Source of the DNA: a virus
DNA length: 47,011 bases
Virus record (IMG/VR): IMGVR_UViG_3300034093_001163
Location: 1 to 47,011 of that record
Strand: one strand, 5' to 3'
Below the pieces are notes generated by a model. The model did not search any database and had not been told where the DNA came from. It saw only the letters and a list, made by a program, of their open reading frames with translations. The translations under genes and the position numbers were made by a program. Positions 34,201 to 42,839 of this stretch are shown one piece after another. Every line of letters starts with the position of its first letter. The first letter of the stretch is position 1.

Positions 34201-36403
34201 ATGGTGGAATAAATGTTGGTGATATTAAACCTTCATATTTTTCTTTGTAAGTTTCTATCAATTCTACTTTATAGAAAAAGTTATTTACTCTCTCTTCAGC
34301 TGAGCTAAAGTTTGTAAAATTAGAAAATGTGTAATTAGACCCACTTACATATTGTATATTTAATTTAGTGGTATCTATACCACTACTTTCTAAAAATCTA
34401 GTTACTAAATCATTTGATGTAGTAGAACCACTTGCTATTAAATCATCGTAAACTTGATAAGCAATTCCATTACTTTGCTCTAATGTGAAATTAGGTCCTT
34501 TTAATGGATGACAATATATTTCATCAATACCATTAATAGTTATCGTTTCAACTATTGGTTGAGATTGTAATTTAGAAATCCAAACTTGTTGATTTGTTTG
34601 TACCGATGTTGCTAATGGTTCATATAATTTTAATATTAAAGAGCCTTCACTACCAACCCAAGTTGTAATTACTTTATTATCACCATTACCAATATGTAAT
34701 AAATGAGTTAAATACTTCGATGTTTCGTTTTCAAATATTGTAGAATCAAATTGAGAAATAAATCCATCAGCAATTCTACTAATAGCAACATCTCTAGGAA
34801 TAGTTAAATCACCCTTATCAAAACTAATATTAATAAATTCTTCTTTACCAACTACAACTTGATATCCACTCTCATTATAAGGTACTAATTTTAAAGTAAT
34901 ATTTATTAAATCATCAGTTTCGGAAACTTGAGTACCATCTAATTTTAATAATTCTTGAAAATTTAAATTTACTAATCCCGCTGCAGTTGCTCTAATAAAT
35001 CTATCGCTACCAACTTTATATATTTTTACATAATCCGTATTTACAGATTCATAACTTATTGCAAAATTTACATCAGTTCCAACAAAATCAGGTCCTTTTA
35101 ATAAAGATGGATATTTTATATTTCTAATATCAGGAACACCAACATATTGTTCACTATTGACATTTATTGTTAATTCAAGCTTATCACCATCACCATCTAT
35201 ATCGGATGGTACTAATATCAATTTATAGTTTCCAATTGTAGAAAATGCTTTAGCAGGTATAATAATTACCGCGGTTTTGGATGCATCTGATTCTTTCCTT
35301 TTAAATAAGGATGGTTGTGATGTATCTAAATTTGAAAATACAAATGTTTGATTATTTATATAAGCAGTAATCTTATATGTGTCAGTACTTTTAGATAATC
35401 CTATTGGATAATCTGCTTTTGAATTTAAATTGTATTTTCTATTTGGTTCAGAATTATTTAATGCTATTGTTGGCTTAGTTACTATTTTTGTTACAAACAT
35501 TTCAGAAATAACACTAATATTATAATTTGCATTATTTAAATCAAACGTAACTGATACGCTTTCTTCGTTTGTTTTTGCATCTACAGTTTTTGGCTTATAT
35601 GTATCGGATTCTACATTTATAGTTTTAACTCTATAATTTTTTAAATCAGCAGATTGTATAACTGCTTTACTTCCTTCTGGTATTGCTATTTTATTATTTC
35701 CACTTTTTAATACTATTTTTTCACCAGCAGTTAATACACCATCGGAATTTTCTATATTTGGTATTACAACAACAGACCCCTCAGGACCATCTAAATTAAT
35801 TGTAGTAAACTTTAATAGTGGTTCGTCTGGTATTATTTGTTTTTCTAATTTAAATAAAATATTATTTGAATATTGACCATCACTAAAAGTTTTATATGAT
35901 TGTTTAAAATCATTTATATAATGCTTTATATCTATGGTATATAATGATTCTTTTGAATATTCTAAACTAGCTATTGGAGAGTTTGGTAAAGAAGCATAAA
36001 GATTTTCAGCATCCATACCACTATTATTTCCCAATACCTGAGCTGCTGTATTATAATTTGGATTTCTATTATAATCTGGATTTGCTACTAGTGATACTAC
36101 ATATCTTTCATTCGAAACATATCCATCTTTTTTTAATATAATTTCAGTATCACCATTTAATAATAAATCACTAATTGCTATTGTAATCGAATTGTTTGTT
36201 TTTTTAGATACAGATTCACCATTTACAATAATATCCGCATCGTTTACATTTGAATTTACATTTATAATATATGATTGATTAGATAATACAGTATTTGGTG
36301 TGTTTGTTAATATTACATTTCCACTACCAGCAGACGTTATACTACCACCACCACCTCCGGTTACAATTTCGTCATCAATTATTATATCGTCTACTGCTCT
36401 CAT
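31250..36403 (-). CDS. Very large virion protein with PEGA-like and LamG-like regions
   Basis: This 1717-residue protein probably belongs to the baseplate or tail tip. Near residues 35-105 a PEGA-like beta unit is suggested by VNSNVNDADIIVNGESVSKK and ILKKDGYVS. A mid region near 860-1000 has FLVFLDMIGQHFDILWVYI and NNLPYLLKHKGTARAMKAIM, which recall tail proteins of T4-like marine phages. About 1015-1215 look like a LamG/concanavalin fold, with NVVINRHNNPDSSSWYEVWL and GGKGYAGEFDEFRFWKVPL. Near 1500 there are two short repeats, DATDVVTLISD and DANDVITFEGS. It follows the gp6-like wedge series and may replace T4 gp7-gp10. Confidence 0.75.
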   Translation of the reverse strand: MRAVDDIIIDDEIVTGGGGGSITSAGSGNVILTNTPNTVLSNQSYIINVNSNVNDADIIVNGESVSKKTNNSITIAISDLLLNGDTEIILKKDGYVSNERYVVSLVANPDYNRNPNYNTAAQVLGNNSGMDAENLYASLPNSPIASLEYSKESLYTIDIKHYINDFKQSYKTFSDGQYSNNILFKLEKQIIPDEPLLKFTTINLDGPEGSVVVIPNIENSDGVLTAGEKIVLKSGNNKIAIPEGSKAVIQSADLKNYRVKTINVESDTYKPKTVDAKTNEESVSVTFDLNNANYNISVISEMFVTKIVTKPTIALNNSEPNRKYNLNSKADYPIGLSKSTDTYKITAYINNQTFVFSNLDTSQPSLFKRKESDASKTAVIIIPAKAFSTIGNYKLILVPSDIDGDGDKLELTINVNSEQYVGVPDIRNIKYPSLLKGPDFVGTDVNFAISYESVNTDYVKIYKVGSDRFIRATAAGLVNLNFQELLKLDGTQVSETDDLINITLKLVPYNESGYQVVVGKEEFINISFDKGDLTIPRDVAISRIADGFISQFDSTIFENETSKYLTHLLHIGNGDNKVITTWVGSEGSLILKLYEPLATSVQTNQQVWISKLQSQPIVETITINGIDEIYCHPLKGPNFTLEQSNGIAYQVYDDLIASGSTTSNDLVTRFLESSGIDTTKLNIQYVSGSNYTFSNFTNFSSAEERVNNFFYKVELIETYKEKYEGLISPTFIPPYGAFDGGLLTQDGYQTITEDGLFDIQWEIAQFAGVSQAGEAKKVLNAINSLIKGFDGFERFLYSSTNNLAYPKTAEANPITGLPYYKLRATTSSQAKDWYYNLVDLSSEYDKYNSNYLVNNIPEFIKEDSDNTDFLVFLDMIGQHFDILWVYINNLSKTKVLEHKQVNGFSNNLVHSLLESFGWNAKRAFNSELIWEYAFGTNKDGFQKYSMPLADANDEVWRRILNNLPYLLKHKGTARAMKAIMACYGVPQSMLTIMEFGGPQDPTKGGSSQFTFDDRTAAILLREESSVIVPWHAIPSTLEYPNCIEFRIRPSGSIDNVATLISGSEFTLDLVNTTGSFYKLELNFGGNDSNSTYFETGSVYVAPELNGEYAYGPDLKTGSLDFPLSNEHYSNVVINRHNNPDSSSWYEVWLGTSDGNRIITSVSMSMMYNDSQWTGSTPNLLIGGKGYAGEFDEFRFWKVPLQRSKFENHTLFPDAINGNDFDSSTKDLMFRLDFEYPKDRTVTQNIGIKNVAISDTYGEPFASASNMYSASTYPYQYAPYDRTVTATVPSLGFNYSNKIRFESASLVGDLSYKTRATKKAFDRAPIDTNRLGLFFSPIKELNMDILKAFGDFNIDNYIGDPGDEYKDTYSQLDTLRHYYFERLDNRDIYEYIRLIKYIDKSLFEVLSDLAPARTNIVKGLLIEPHYLERSKTRWDKPESLRNDFETSIDTNKNYILESESIPKDALLDATDVVTLISDVSSEETTIDANDVITFEGSNPNYDTTIDSTEIITFESSAPFYDTFIQCPNGATLTGEADSFTFTEIGMDKDSLANRGFGLYAKHGTGIVSNYEPLFGNYHPTSGSRKSIFLVKEQYSQNVNTLVKGWPTNGALLGEAQKYEKVAVTKYKYKVSTLNWSGSISIGNEVVSVEALNGYFPTHYKYKNNLGEGMIRSFWKGSTQTIATTPDGLDPVETFTTNPNILKVAKTGRGSGEPILEVD

Positions 36404-36407
36404 TTTT

Positions 36408-37631
36408 TTATTTTAATGCTTTAGCCTGCCCATCATCTGACCTAATTCTACCGTCATTTCCATCATAACCATCATCTAAGAAACCGCCACCCCCACCACC
36501 CCCAGTTCCACCACTCCCACCACCAGCTGGTGGTATATAATCTGGTTCACCATCAGGTGTTACTATTTCAATATCTTTTTCTTCCTCTGGCAATTCTTTT
36601 TTAATTTGTTTTTCCAATTCTAATTCAATATCTGTTTGTGTTAGTTGCTTAGATACTCCCTCATTTATAACAGGAGATGAAGTATCTATTGTTGTATTTG
36701 ATTCTAATGATTGCAATACTTTTCCAACTTCATCCATAGATTCGTTTATACCAGAATCAAATGTTGTAGCAGATTTAATATCTTGTTTTGATAAATAATA
36801 TTCTATTGTACTAACTAAAATCTTTTTACAAATTTCTATAATTTCACTTTTTGATAATTCAATTTTTGTTTTTTTATTATTTGGTTTACCATAATTTATG
36901 TTTTTTAAATCAGATATCCTATTTGTAAATTCATACGTTGAAGCTTCTAAAAATTTATTATGTATTGTTGTTATAAATGTATCAAAATTTTTTATTTTAA
37001 ATTCACCAATCATTTTATTCAACCACTTTTCAGAATACTTTCTTTTCATAAATGAACTTATTGTAGTTGGTGTAATTGCTTCTACAAAAGAAAAAGAAGA
37101 ATTTATAGTATCATCTCTAAATTCACCTCCCATCATAAATAAAGAAAATCTATCTTCCAATTCTTTATTTATATTATTTACATCTCTTATAGGAAATAAT
37201 CTAACTTCAGTTCTAGATGGTGATATTTCGGATATCCAAAGTTTATCATTATTTAATTCACTACCAACTCTTTTATTAATAAGAGATATTTGTGTTTTAA
37301 AATTACCATTATTATATCCAGCTTCTCTTAAAAGTCTTTCAACATCTATAAAATATTCATTTGGTAATTGATACTTTTGAAATATAGTACCTTCTGCTAT
37401 TAAAAAATAATCTTTAATATTATCTGTTGTTAATGGTATGTATCTAACCAAATTTCCATCTTTTTGTGGAAGTTGATTATCGTTTATATCATATATAATT
37501 ACTTCAATAGAATCATTTTGCCCTAATCCAAAAAATGACTGAATATCTCCATTTTCAAATATCTTTCTATCATTTGAATCAATTCGATATCCTTTGTTAT
37601 CTAATATTTCTTTGAATGTTTTTATGGCCAT
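36408..37631 (-). CDS. Tail/baseplate protein with Gly-rich C-terminus
   Basis: This 407-residue protein starts MAIKTFKEILDNKGYRIDSN. It has a mixed alpha/beta body and an acidic, then extremely Gly-rich, C-terminus (PAGGGSGGTGGGGGGGFLDD, about 367-386). The DNA encoding that run is a conspicuous G-tract in an otherwise AT-rich gene. It lies 4 nt before the 1717-residue protein gene and 10 nt after the coiled-coil protein gene. No recognisable domain; part of the baseplate-to-fibre block by position. Confidence 0.6.
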   Translation of the reverse strand: MAIKTFKEILDNKGYRIDSNDRKIFENGDIQSFFGLGQNDSIEVIIYDINDNQLPQKDGNLVRYIPLTTDNIKDYFLIAEGTIFQKYQLPNEYFIDVERLLREAGYNNGNFKTQISLINKRVGSELNNDKLWISEISPSRTEVRLFPIRDVNNINKELEDRFSLFMMGGEFRDDTINSSFSFVEAITPTTISSFMKRKYSEKWLNKMIGEFKIKNFDTFITTIHNKFLEASTYEFTNRISDLKNINYGKPNNKKTKIELSKSEIIEICKKILVSTIEYYLSKQDIKSATTFDSGINESMDEVGKVLQSLESNTTIDTSSPVINEGVSKQLTQTDIELELEKQIKKELPEEEKDIEIVTPDGEPDYIPPAGGGSGGTGGGGGGGFLDDGYDGNDGRIRSDDGQAKALK

Positions 37632-37641
37632 TTTTTATTTA

Positions 37642-38736
37642 TTAATCATATTTGTATATATGTACAGTGAAATCTTTATTTTCAGTTTTAGTACCATCAG
37701 ATACTATTATACTAAATGTAAAATCATATTGTGATGGTTTTGATGCAGAGAATGTACTAGCACCATAAGAACCTCTCAACCCCTTAAAATATGCTGAAGG
37801 CGTTTTCATTTCAAATCTTTTAGTTTCCCCAGCTTTTAGTTTAACAGGCAATGCGAATCCAAAATCCCAAATAGATTGACTAACACCTCCTGTGAATTTA
37901 ATATCAACACTTATTTCCTTTTTTCCAGTTAAATCAGATGATGCTATTACTTCAAAATATGTTCTAAATGTATTTGAATAATCATTACCAGGAGCTGCAA
38001 ATGTTCCAGCTGTTGCAGCTGATACTCCACGTGCGCCAGCACCATAATCCATACCAATCATTTTTGCTGTGGTTGCTTTGGTTGGGTCACCTTTATCAAA
38101 TAATATACTTGCCAATTGTCCAGTTGAAACTGCTCCAGCTGCTAACGCCTGCTCTTTTGCTGATACCGCTAATCTTAACGCACTCAACTCTTGCTCCAAT
38201 GATTGATTCCTTGCAAATAAAGAAACTCTTTGAATCGCTTCAGCAGTTCCTTTTTGTATAGAGTTTTGTAATTCGGTTATTGTACTTGATATTTTTGTTG
38301 TTAGTTGTCCAGTTTGGTTTTGTGCAGCTGCTAAATTTAAATCTTTTAAATCCAATTGTACTTTTAAACTTTCAGAAACTATTTCTACATCTTGCACTTT
38401 TGCTCTTAAATCCAAAACTGTCTTATTTAAAACAACTACTTGTGCAGTTAAATCAATTACCGATTGAGTTGCTTCATTATATATTGGTCTTGGAACTCTA
38501 TCATCAAATGGTGGTGGTTCTGGTGGCAATAGTTCAAAAATTCTAGTATCAATAGACTTAACTAATTCTACTTCATTATATTTTGGCTTTATTAATTTTC
38601 CAGAAATAACACCTTCATCATTATTAGTTTGTTCAAAAGTATGGACACCAAAAGGATTTTTAGTAGTGATTGCCATTGAACCACTAACTAAAAGTTCACT
38701 TATTAATTGCTCATTTTGTAATCCAGTTTTTGCCAT
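37642..38736 (-). CDS. Coiled-coil virion protein with proline-rich segment
   Basis: This 364-residue protein has a short N-terminal region containing VELVKSIDTRIFELLPPEPP (about 56-75), a long coiled coil (about 85-205, with VVVLNKTVLDLRAKVQDVEI) and a C-terminal beta domain (about 245-364). It resembles an oligomeric fibre-like or connector protein built as N-anchor, coiled coil, head. It is 2 nt after the DNRLRE-like gene. No family is recognised; the arrangement suits a baseplate or short tail fibre component. Confidence 0.6.
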   Translation of the reverse strand: MAKTGLQNEQLISELLVSGSMAITTKNPFGVHTFEQTNNDEGVISGKLIKPKYNEVELVKSIDTRIFELLPPEPPPFDDRVPRPIYNEATQSVIDLTAQVVVLNKTVLDLRAKVQDVEIVSESLKVQLDLKDLNLAAAQNQTGQLTTKISSTITELQNSIQKGTAEAIQRVSLFARNQSLEQELSALRLAVSAKEQALAAGAVSTGQLASILFDKGDPTKATTAKMIGMDYGAGARGVSAATAGTFAAPGNDYSNTFRTYFEVIASSDLTGKKEISVDIKFTGGVSQSIWDFGFALPVKLKAGETKRFEMKTPSAYFKGLRGSYGASTFSASKPSQYDFTFSIIVSDGTKTENKDFTVHIYKYD

Positions 38737-38738
38737 TA

Positions 38739-39809
38739 TTAATTTTTAACTAAACTAAATGTAGTATCATTATCAAAGTATTCAATACTACTACCACTAT
38801 CTACTTTAAATTCTATTTTATAAACTCTATTAGCTTCCCAATTTGAAAAATTAACTTTTATATAATTTCCATTAGAATCACAACTAACTTTAGAATAATC
38901 ACTAAATGGAATTATAATATCATTCGATGCGTAATCTCTTATTTGATAATAAGTTGTAGCTGGTAAATATTTTGAAGTTGAATAATTAAATGTATCTGAG
39001 AATGTTTTTGGTGGATACAACTCTCTACCAAATAGTTGTATCTTTGCAATAGTACCTACTTTATATTCCTTTTTCAAATTAGTTACACCAACTTTAATAT
39101 CATTTGCAGTTAATGGAGTTAATGAACCAGTAGAAAATATTGAATCATTCCATCCAATTCTTATTTTTGGTTGATATATAGTGTGAGTTTCTTTACTAAA
39201 GAATTTTAATATACCATAATCTGCAGTATCGCTTTCATTTGCTGTTGAGTATTTTAAAATAATACCATCATTTATCACAGACCCACTTATGAAAGCTCTT
39301 AGTATTGATATTACATTCATATTAATATCTGCCGTTTGATAACTAAATGTTTGAGATGCTGCATAGTTTGTGTACCAAGTACCACCAACACCATTATTAG
39401 TACTTGCTTCTGTTCCCGATTGGAAGTTATTTTGTAACCACTCCAACGAAGAATCCCCCTCTCTATAATTCCAAGTTACACCTTGAGTTGATATATTATC
39501 AAATCTAGTACCAGTACCCATTTCCCAACTTCCAGAAATTGCATTTGCAAATATAGTATAATCTAATGGAATTTCTTCACTTTTAGTTTCTTTTAGTATC
39601 AATTCTGCAGAACTCATTGAAATACTATTGTTAGAAATTGATGCAGATACATATCCTAAATCAAATTTAAGTAACGCATGTGATACATCTTTAATGTTTC
39701 CGTAATATACTTTACTTATTTCCAATATTTCATCCAAACCAGTATTCTGATTTGGTTGTTGTAAATAAACCGATGCATCTTTTGATGCTGTTAAAAAATA
39801 GTATGCCAT
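38739..39809 (-). CDS. DNRLRE-like beta-sandwich virion protein
   Basis: This 356-residue protein starts MAYYFLTASKDASVYLQQPN, with NTGLDEILEISK and ALLKFDLGYVSASI (about residues 19-60), which looks like a DNRLRE (carbohydrate-binding-module-type) beta-sandwich: the D-A-x-V/I start, N-x-G and ALLKFDL strand are typical. Later Thr/Ser-rich beta regions may form a second domain (about 230-356). Its start overlaps the gp6-like stop (TAATG), so it is translated with the wedge proteins. It could bind glycan or act as a baseplate fibre connector. Carbohydrate binding is inferred only from fold resemblance. Confidence 0.6.
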   Translation of the reverse strand: MAYYFLTASKDASVYLQQPNQNTGLDEILEISKVYYGNIKDVSHALLKFDLGYVSASISNNSISMSSAELILKETKSEEIPLDYTIFANAISGSWEMGTGTRFDNISTQGVTWNYREGDSSLEWLQNNFQSGTEASTNNGVGGTWYTNYAASQTFSYQTADINMNVISILRAFISGSVINDGIILKYSTANESDTADYGILKFFSKETHTIYQPKIRIGWNDSIFSTGSLTPLTANDIKVGVTNLKKEYKVGTIAKIQLFGRELYPPKTFSDTFNYSTSKYLPATTYYQIRDYASNDIIIPFSDYSKVSCDSNGNYIKVNFSNWEANRVYKIEFKVDSGSSIEYFDNDTTFSLVKN

Positions 39810-41842
39810 TATTTTACTCTGCCTTTTATGTCTGCATCAGGAAACTTAATTTCAAAAACCGAAGGGTCTAACGATGGATATACAATCTTATCTTTAGTTG
39901 CCGCTTCTATATTATATGAATTTGAAGAATATTTACCAGAACACTTATTTGTTATTTTAACCATAGGAACTGATGAAACTCCTTCAACATTTGCTATTAG
40001 TAATTCGATTTCACTTAAATTAATTGTTTGATTAAATGACCAATTATCAATACTAAAATAATCCTTTAACTGAACTATACAGTTTGTTAATACTTCACTC
40101 TTATTGTAGTTTCCAAAAACAACTATTTCAAAATCAACACCAATATTAATAACAAACCCATCATTAATATTAATACCATCAGTTAATAATCTATATTCAT
40201 TTAAATATGTTTTAAGATTTTCTTTAACTGCTCTATTGAGATTAGTAATATTACCATTAACATCATACCCTAACAAATATAAATTAATTGCAAATGGATT
40301 ATTTTTTTCGTTTTCATTTGCAGTTTTACCAATTAAAAATTTAGTAATATCTTCTTTTATACTTCCTTCTGTTGGTTCTTCTGAATCTGGCTTATTAACA
40401 AAACTCATAACCAAATCAGTAAATTCTTGCAAATGATTTGGAGATGCTAATATAGACGCTGGTGAATTATTATCTAACGTACCATCAGCAACAGCGTATG
40501 CTTTTGCTATTCCTCCATATTTTGAAGGTAATGATAATACTCTAATTTGATAATCTTTTGCAGTTACTGCTCTATTTTGTGCACCAAAGTTTGCTAATGC
40601 ATTTTGTCTAATTTCTTCTAATGTTTCACCATCTCTACCACCAGTAGCTGGAATTTCATTATCAACAGCTACAGAGTTTTTTATAGTATTATATGTTATT
40701 CTATCAGCATCATTAAATGCCGATATATCATCATCAAATTCAATTCCAGATATTTTTGTTAATTGTCCTTGTGATACATTTGATGCAACACCTCCGCCAA
40801 CGTAATACTTTACAGTTATTGTTGTATTTGATGGAGATGTTCCGTATGTTTTTGTTTTTAAGAAATTAGTTGGGTCAAATGATTCTTCCAATCTACTTAT
40901 AGAATTTGGTAAACCCAATCCAACATTTTTAAGATTTGGAATCAATTGTTCATCACTTGCCGTTGGGTCACCTGCTCCAAACTGAATTGTTGTTGTACTA
41001 TTTTGATTTATTCTTGTAGTAAATCTTTTTGCAGTTTTAATTGTTTTTAAAATATATGGTACAGTTGATTTGAATTGATATAATTCTTGGTCATTTGCTT
41101 CTGTGTTTGGGTAATCAATAAATACCATTTCCTGTGCTAAGTAAGGTACTTCATAGTATTTGTTTCCATTAGAATCCCTAACATCATATATAGAGATTAT
41201 ATTAGTATCTTCCAAATCAATAGTTTGAAAAGATTGATAATTACCAAAAGATGCTTCTTTTTCATTTACAACTGCCGAAATTACTTGTACATATTTTTTA
41301 GCTAAATAAAATACAGGTTCACCAGTATTTGCATCTCTTTCATATACAGTTATTTCTCTATCAGCTGCATCTTCAAAATCAACAAGATTCGTTGTTCTAA
41401 ATTCTATACCATTAGGTGATTGTACCGCCATACCTTCTTTGATTCTCAAATAAAACTTTGAATCAGGCCTATTATTAAATCCACTTCCTATTGATGGTAC
41501 TAATTGATATACAGATAATGTAGATATTGCAGGAGATGTTACTTTTGGCTTATACCCTAAAAATTGTGCTAATGCTAACATACTCGTTTCATCCTCAGCA
41601 AACGGCATTAATGATTCTTTTAAAGTATCATCTATATAGTATCCCAATACATCACCAATATAAGATGCCATTTCAATAAACATCATACCAGGTGATGTTT
41701 CATTAAAATCAGAATAAGTTTTTGGAAAATACGTTTTAGCAAACTCAATTAAGTTAGCTCTAAATGTAGAGAAATCTTTATTAAGGTATTTAATATCTTT
41801 ACCTTTGTTTTTAAAATTTTTATTTATTGTATTGATTGCCAT
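39809..41842 (-). CDS. 6: Baseplate wedge protein gp6-like (Baseplate_J family)
   Basis: This wedge component forms the inner ring of the baseplate. The 677-residue length is close to T4 gp6 (660). Family features include YLNKDFSTFRANLIEFAKTY (about 19-38), SPGMMFIEMASYIGDVLGYY (about 49-68), and a Baseplate_J core around ATGGRDGETLEEIRQNALAN followed by AVTAKDYQIRVLSLP (about 395-435). It follows the gp25-like gene by 5 nt, as in T4, and overlaps the next gene by 1 nt in a TAATG junction. A functional baseplate pair is implied. Confidence 0.93.
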   Translation of the reverse strand: MAINTINKNFKNKGKDIKYLNKDFSTFRANLIEFAKTYFPKTYSDFNETSPGMMFIEMASYIGDVLGYYIDDTLKESLMPFAEDETSMLALAQFLGYKPKVTSPAISTLSVYQLVPSIGSGFNNRPDSKFYLRIKEGMAVQSPNGIEFRTTNLVDFEDAADREITVYERDANTGEPVFYLAKKYVQVISAVVNEKEASFGNYQSFQTIDLEDTNIISIYDVRDSNGNKYYEVPYLAQEMVFIDYPNTEANDQELYQFKSTVPYILKTIKTAKRFTTRINQNSTTTIQFGAGDPTASDEQLIPNLKNVGLGLPNSISRLEESFDPTNFLKTKTYGTSPSNTTITVKYYVGGGVASNVSQGQLTKISGIEFDDDISAFNDADRITYNTIKNSVAVDNEIPATGGRDGETLEEIRQNALANFGAQNRAVTAKDYQIRVLSLPSKYGGIAKAYAVADGTLDNNSPASILASPNHLQEFTDLVMSFVNKPDSEEPTEGSIKEDITKFLIGKTANENEKNNPFAINLYLLGYDVNGNITNLNRAVKENLKTYLNEYRLLTDGININDGFVINIGVDFEIVVFGNYNKSEVLTNCIVQLKDYFSIDNWSFNQTINLSEIELLIANVEGVSSVPMVKITNKCSGKYSSNSYNIEAATKDKIVYPSLDPSVFEIKFPDADIKGRVK

Positions 41843-41847
41843 GTTTG

Positions 41848-42276
41848 TTATGCTTGAACGTTAAATGATAGTGTTTCCAAATTAACACTGTTATCTATTC
41901 TAAATTTTAAAGAAACATTTACTTGATTAGCATCTTTCAATTCATTTGTTTGCTCTACTGATATATCTTCGATAGTTACAAATGGTAACCAAGTTTCCAT
42001 TGAATTGTTTATTGCATTTTCTATTTTTTCTTCTAAACTGTCATCATTCATTTCAAACAATACTTTTTGCAAATCACTTCCCAAATTTGGTTGCATTAAT
42101 CTTTCATATTTCTTAGTAAGTAATAAATTTTTTATATTTGATTTTGTTTGTACAGCAGTTGTATATGATTGATTAAATCCAGTATTACCTATTTGTATAG
42201 GCAATACAACACCAATGGCCCAATCATTATACTTTTCTGTATCTTTTACCAATTTACTACCTAATACTATTGCCAT
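41848..42276 (-). CDS. 25: Baseplate wedge protein gp25-like
   Basis: This 142-residue protein is a gp25/GPW family wedge initiator. It has the classic block TKSNIKNLLLTKKYERLMQP (about 43-62) followed by NLGSDLQKVLFE, then an acidic helix (DDSLEEKIENAINNSM) and a terminal strand pair. It sits immediately before the gp6-like gene, the same order as T4. Its start overlaps the stop of the upstream 166-residue gene (TAATG, 1 nt). Gp25 normally contacts sheath and the gp6 ring and triggers contraction assembly. Confidence 0.93.
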   Translation of the reverse strand: MAIVLGSKLVKDTEKYNDWAIGVVLPIQIGNTGFNQSYTTAVQTKSNIKNLLLTKKYERLMQPNLGSDLQKVLFEMNDDSLEEKIENAINNSMETWLPFVTIEDISVEQTNELKDANQVNVSLKFRIDNSVNLETLSFNVQA

Positions 42277-42776
42277 TATTTCTTTTTAAATCTTTTTACA
42301 AGTTCAGAATAATCTCTATTCAATGCTTTATCAATTTCAGCTACTCCAGTATTTACCCCCAATCCAGTTGGAGAAGGTCCTTTAGTCATTTCACCATATC
42401 CCATTTTTTCAGCTATTGCAGTTTTACCTACAATTGAACCCATATCACCTTGTCCAAAATTCATTGTTCTAAATCCACCATCACCTTGTGGTATTCCACC
42501 TCTGGTTTCATTTAGTATTTGGTTAATCATTGGGTTTTTGCTGTATTGTTTTGTTGGTGCTGTTTTGGTTTGAACTGATTCTTGTATTGGTTCTTCTTCC
42601 AAAATAGCCTTAGCCATTGAAATACCCTTTGATTGTGGTTTTGGTGCTACTTTTGTTTCAGATAGCATTTTTTTCATTTCAGCCTTCACACCTTCCTTAA
42701 TTAAAGCAGGTAATTGCTCTTTGAGCTCCTCTTTAACAAGAATTTGAATGGCTTCTAATAGTTTATCCATGTCCAT
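42276..42776 (-). CDS. Baseplate-cluster protein of unknown function
   Basis: This 166-residue protein begins with an acidic amphipathic helix (MDMDKLLEAIQILVKEELKE) that continues into ALIKEGVKAEMKKMLSET, followed by a flexible, Gln/Pro-rich middle and a Gly/Met-rich segment (FRTMNFGQGDMGSIVGKTAI). The helical N-terminus with disordered remainder resembles assembly or scaffold-like factors. It is translationally coupled to the gp25-like gene (1-nt overlap) and has a late-type promoter 28 nt upstream. No T4 counterpart recognised. Confidence 0.55.
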   Translation of the reverse strand: MDMDKLLEAIQILVKEELKEQLPALIKEGVKAEMKKMLSETKVAPKPQSKGISMAKAILEEEPIQESVQTKTAPTKQYSKNPMINQILNETRGGIPQGDGGFRTMNFGQGDMGSIVGKTAIAEKMGYGEMTKGPSPTGLGVNTGVAEIDKALNRDYSELVKRFKKK

Positions 42777-42804
42777 AATATTCTATTCTTTGTTTTGTTA
42801 TGTT

Positions 42805-42814
42805 TATAAATATT
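42805..42814 (-). promoter_or_regulatory. Putative phage late promoter for the baseplate operon
   Basis: The minus strand reads AAATATTTATAAAC, 28 nt before the ATG at 42776. It matches the recurrent ATATTTAT core. Confidence 0.5.
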
Positions 42815-42839
42815 TGAATTAAGTATTTTTGGGATTATA

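Noticed and set aside
36898-37371. 157-residue plus-strand frame
   Set aside because: Antisense shadow of the 407-residue tail protein gene; no upstream promoter element on the plus strand.
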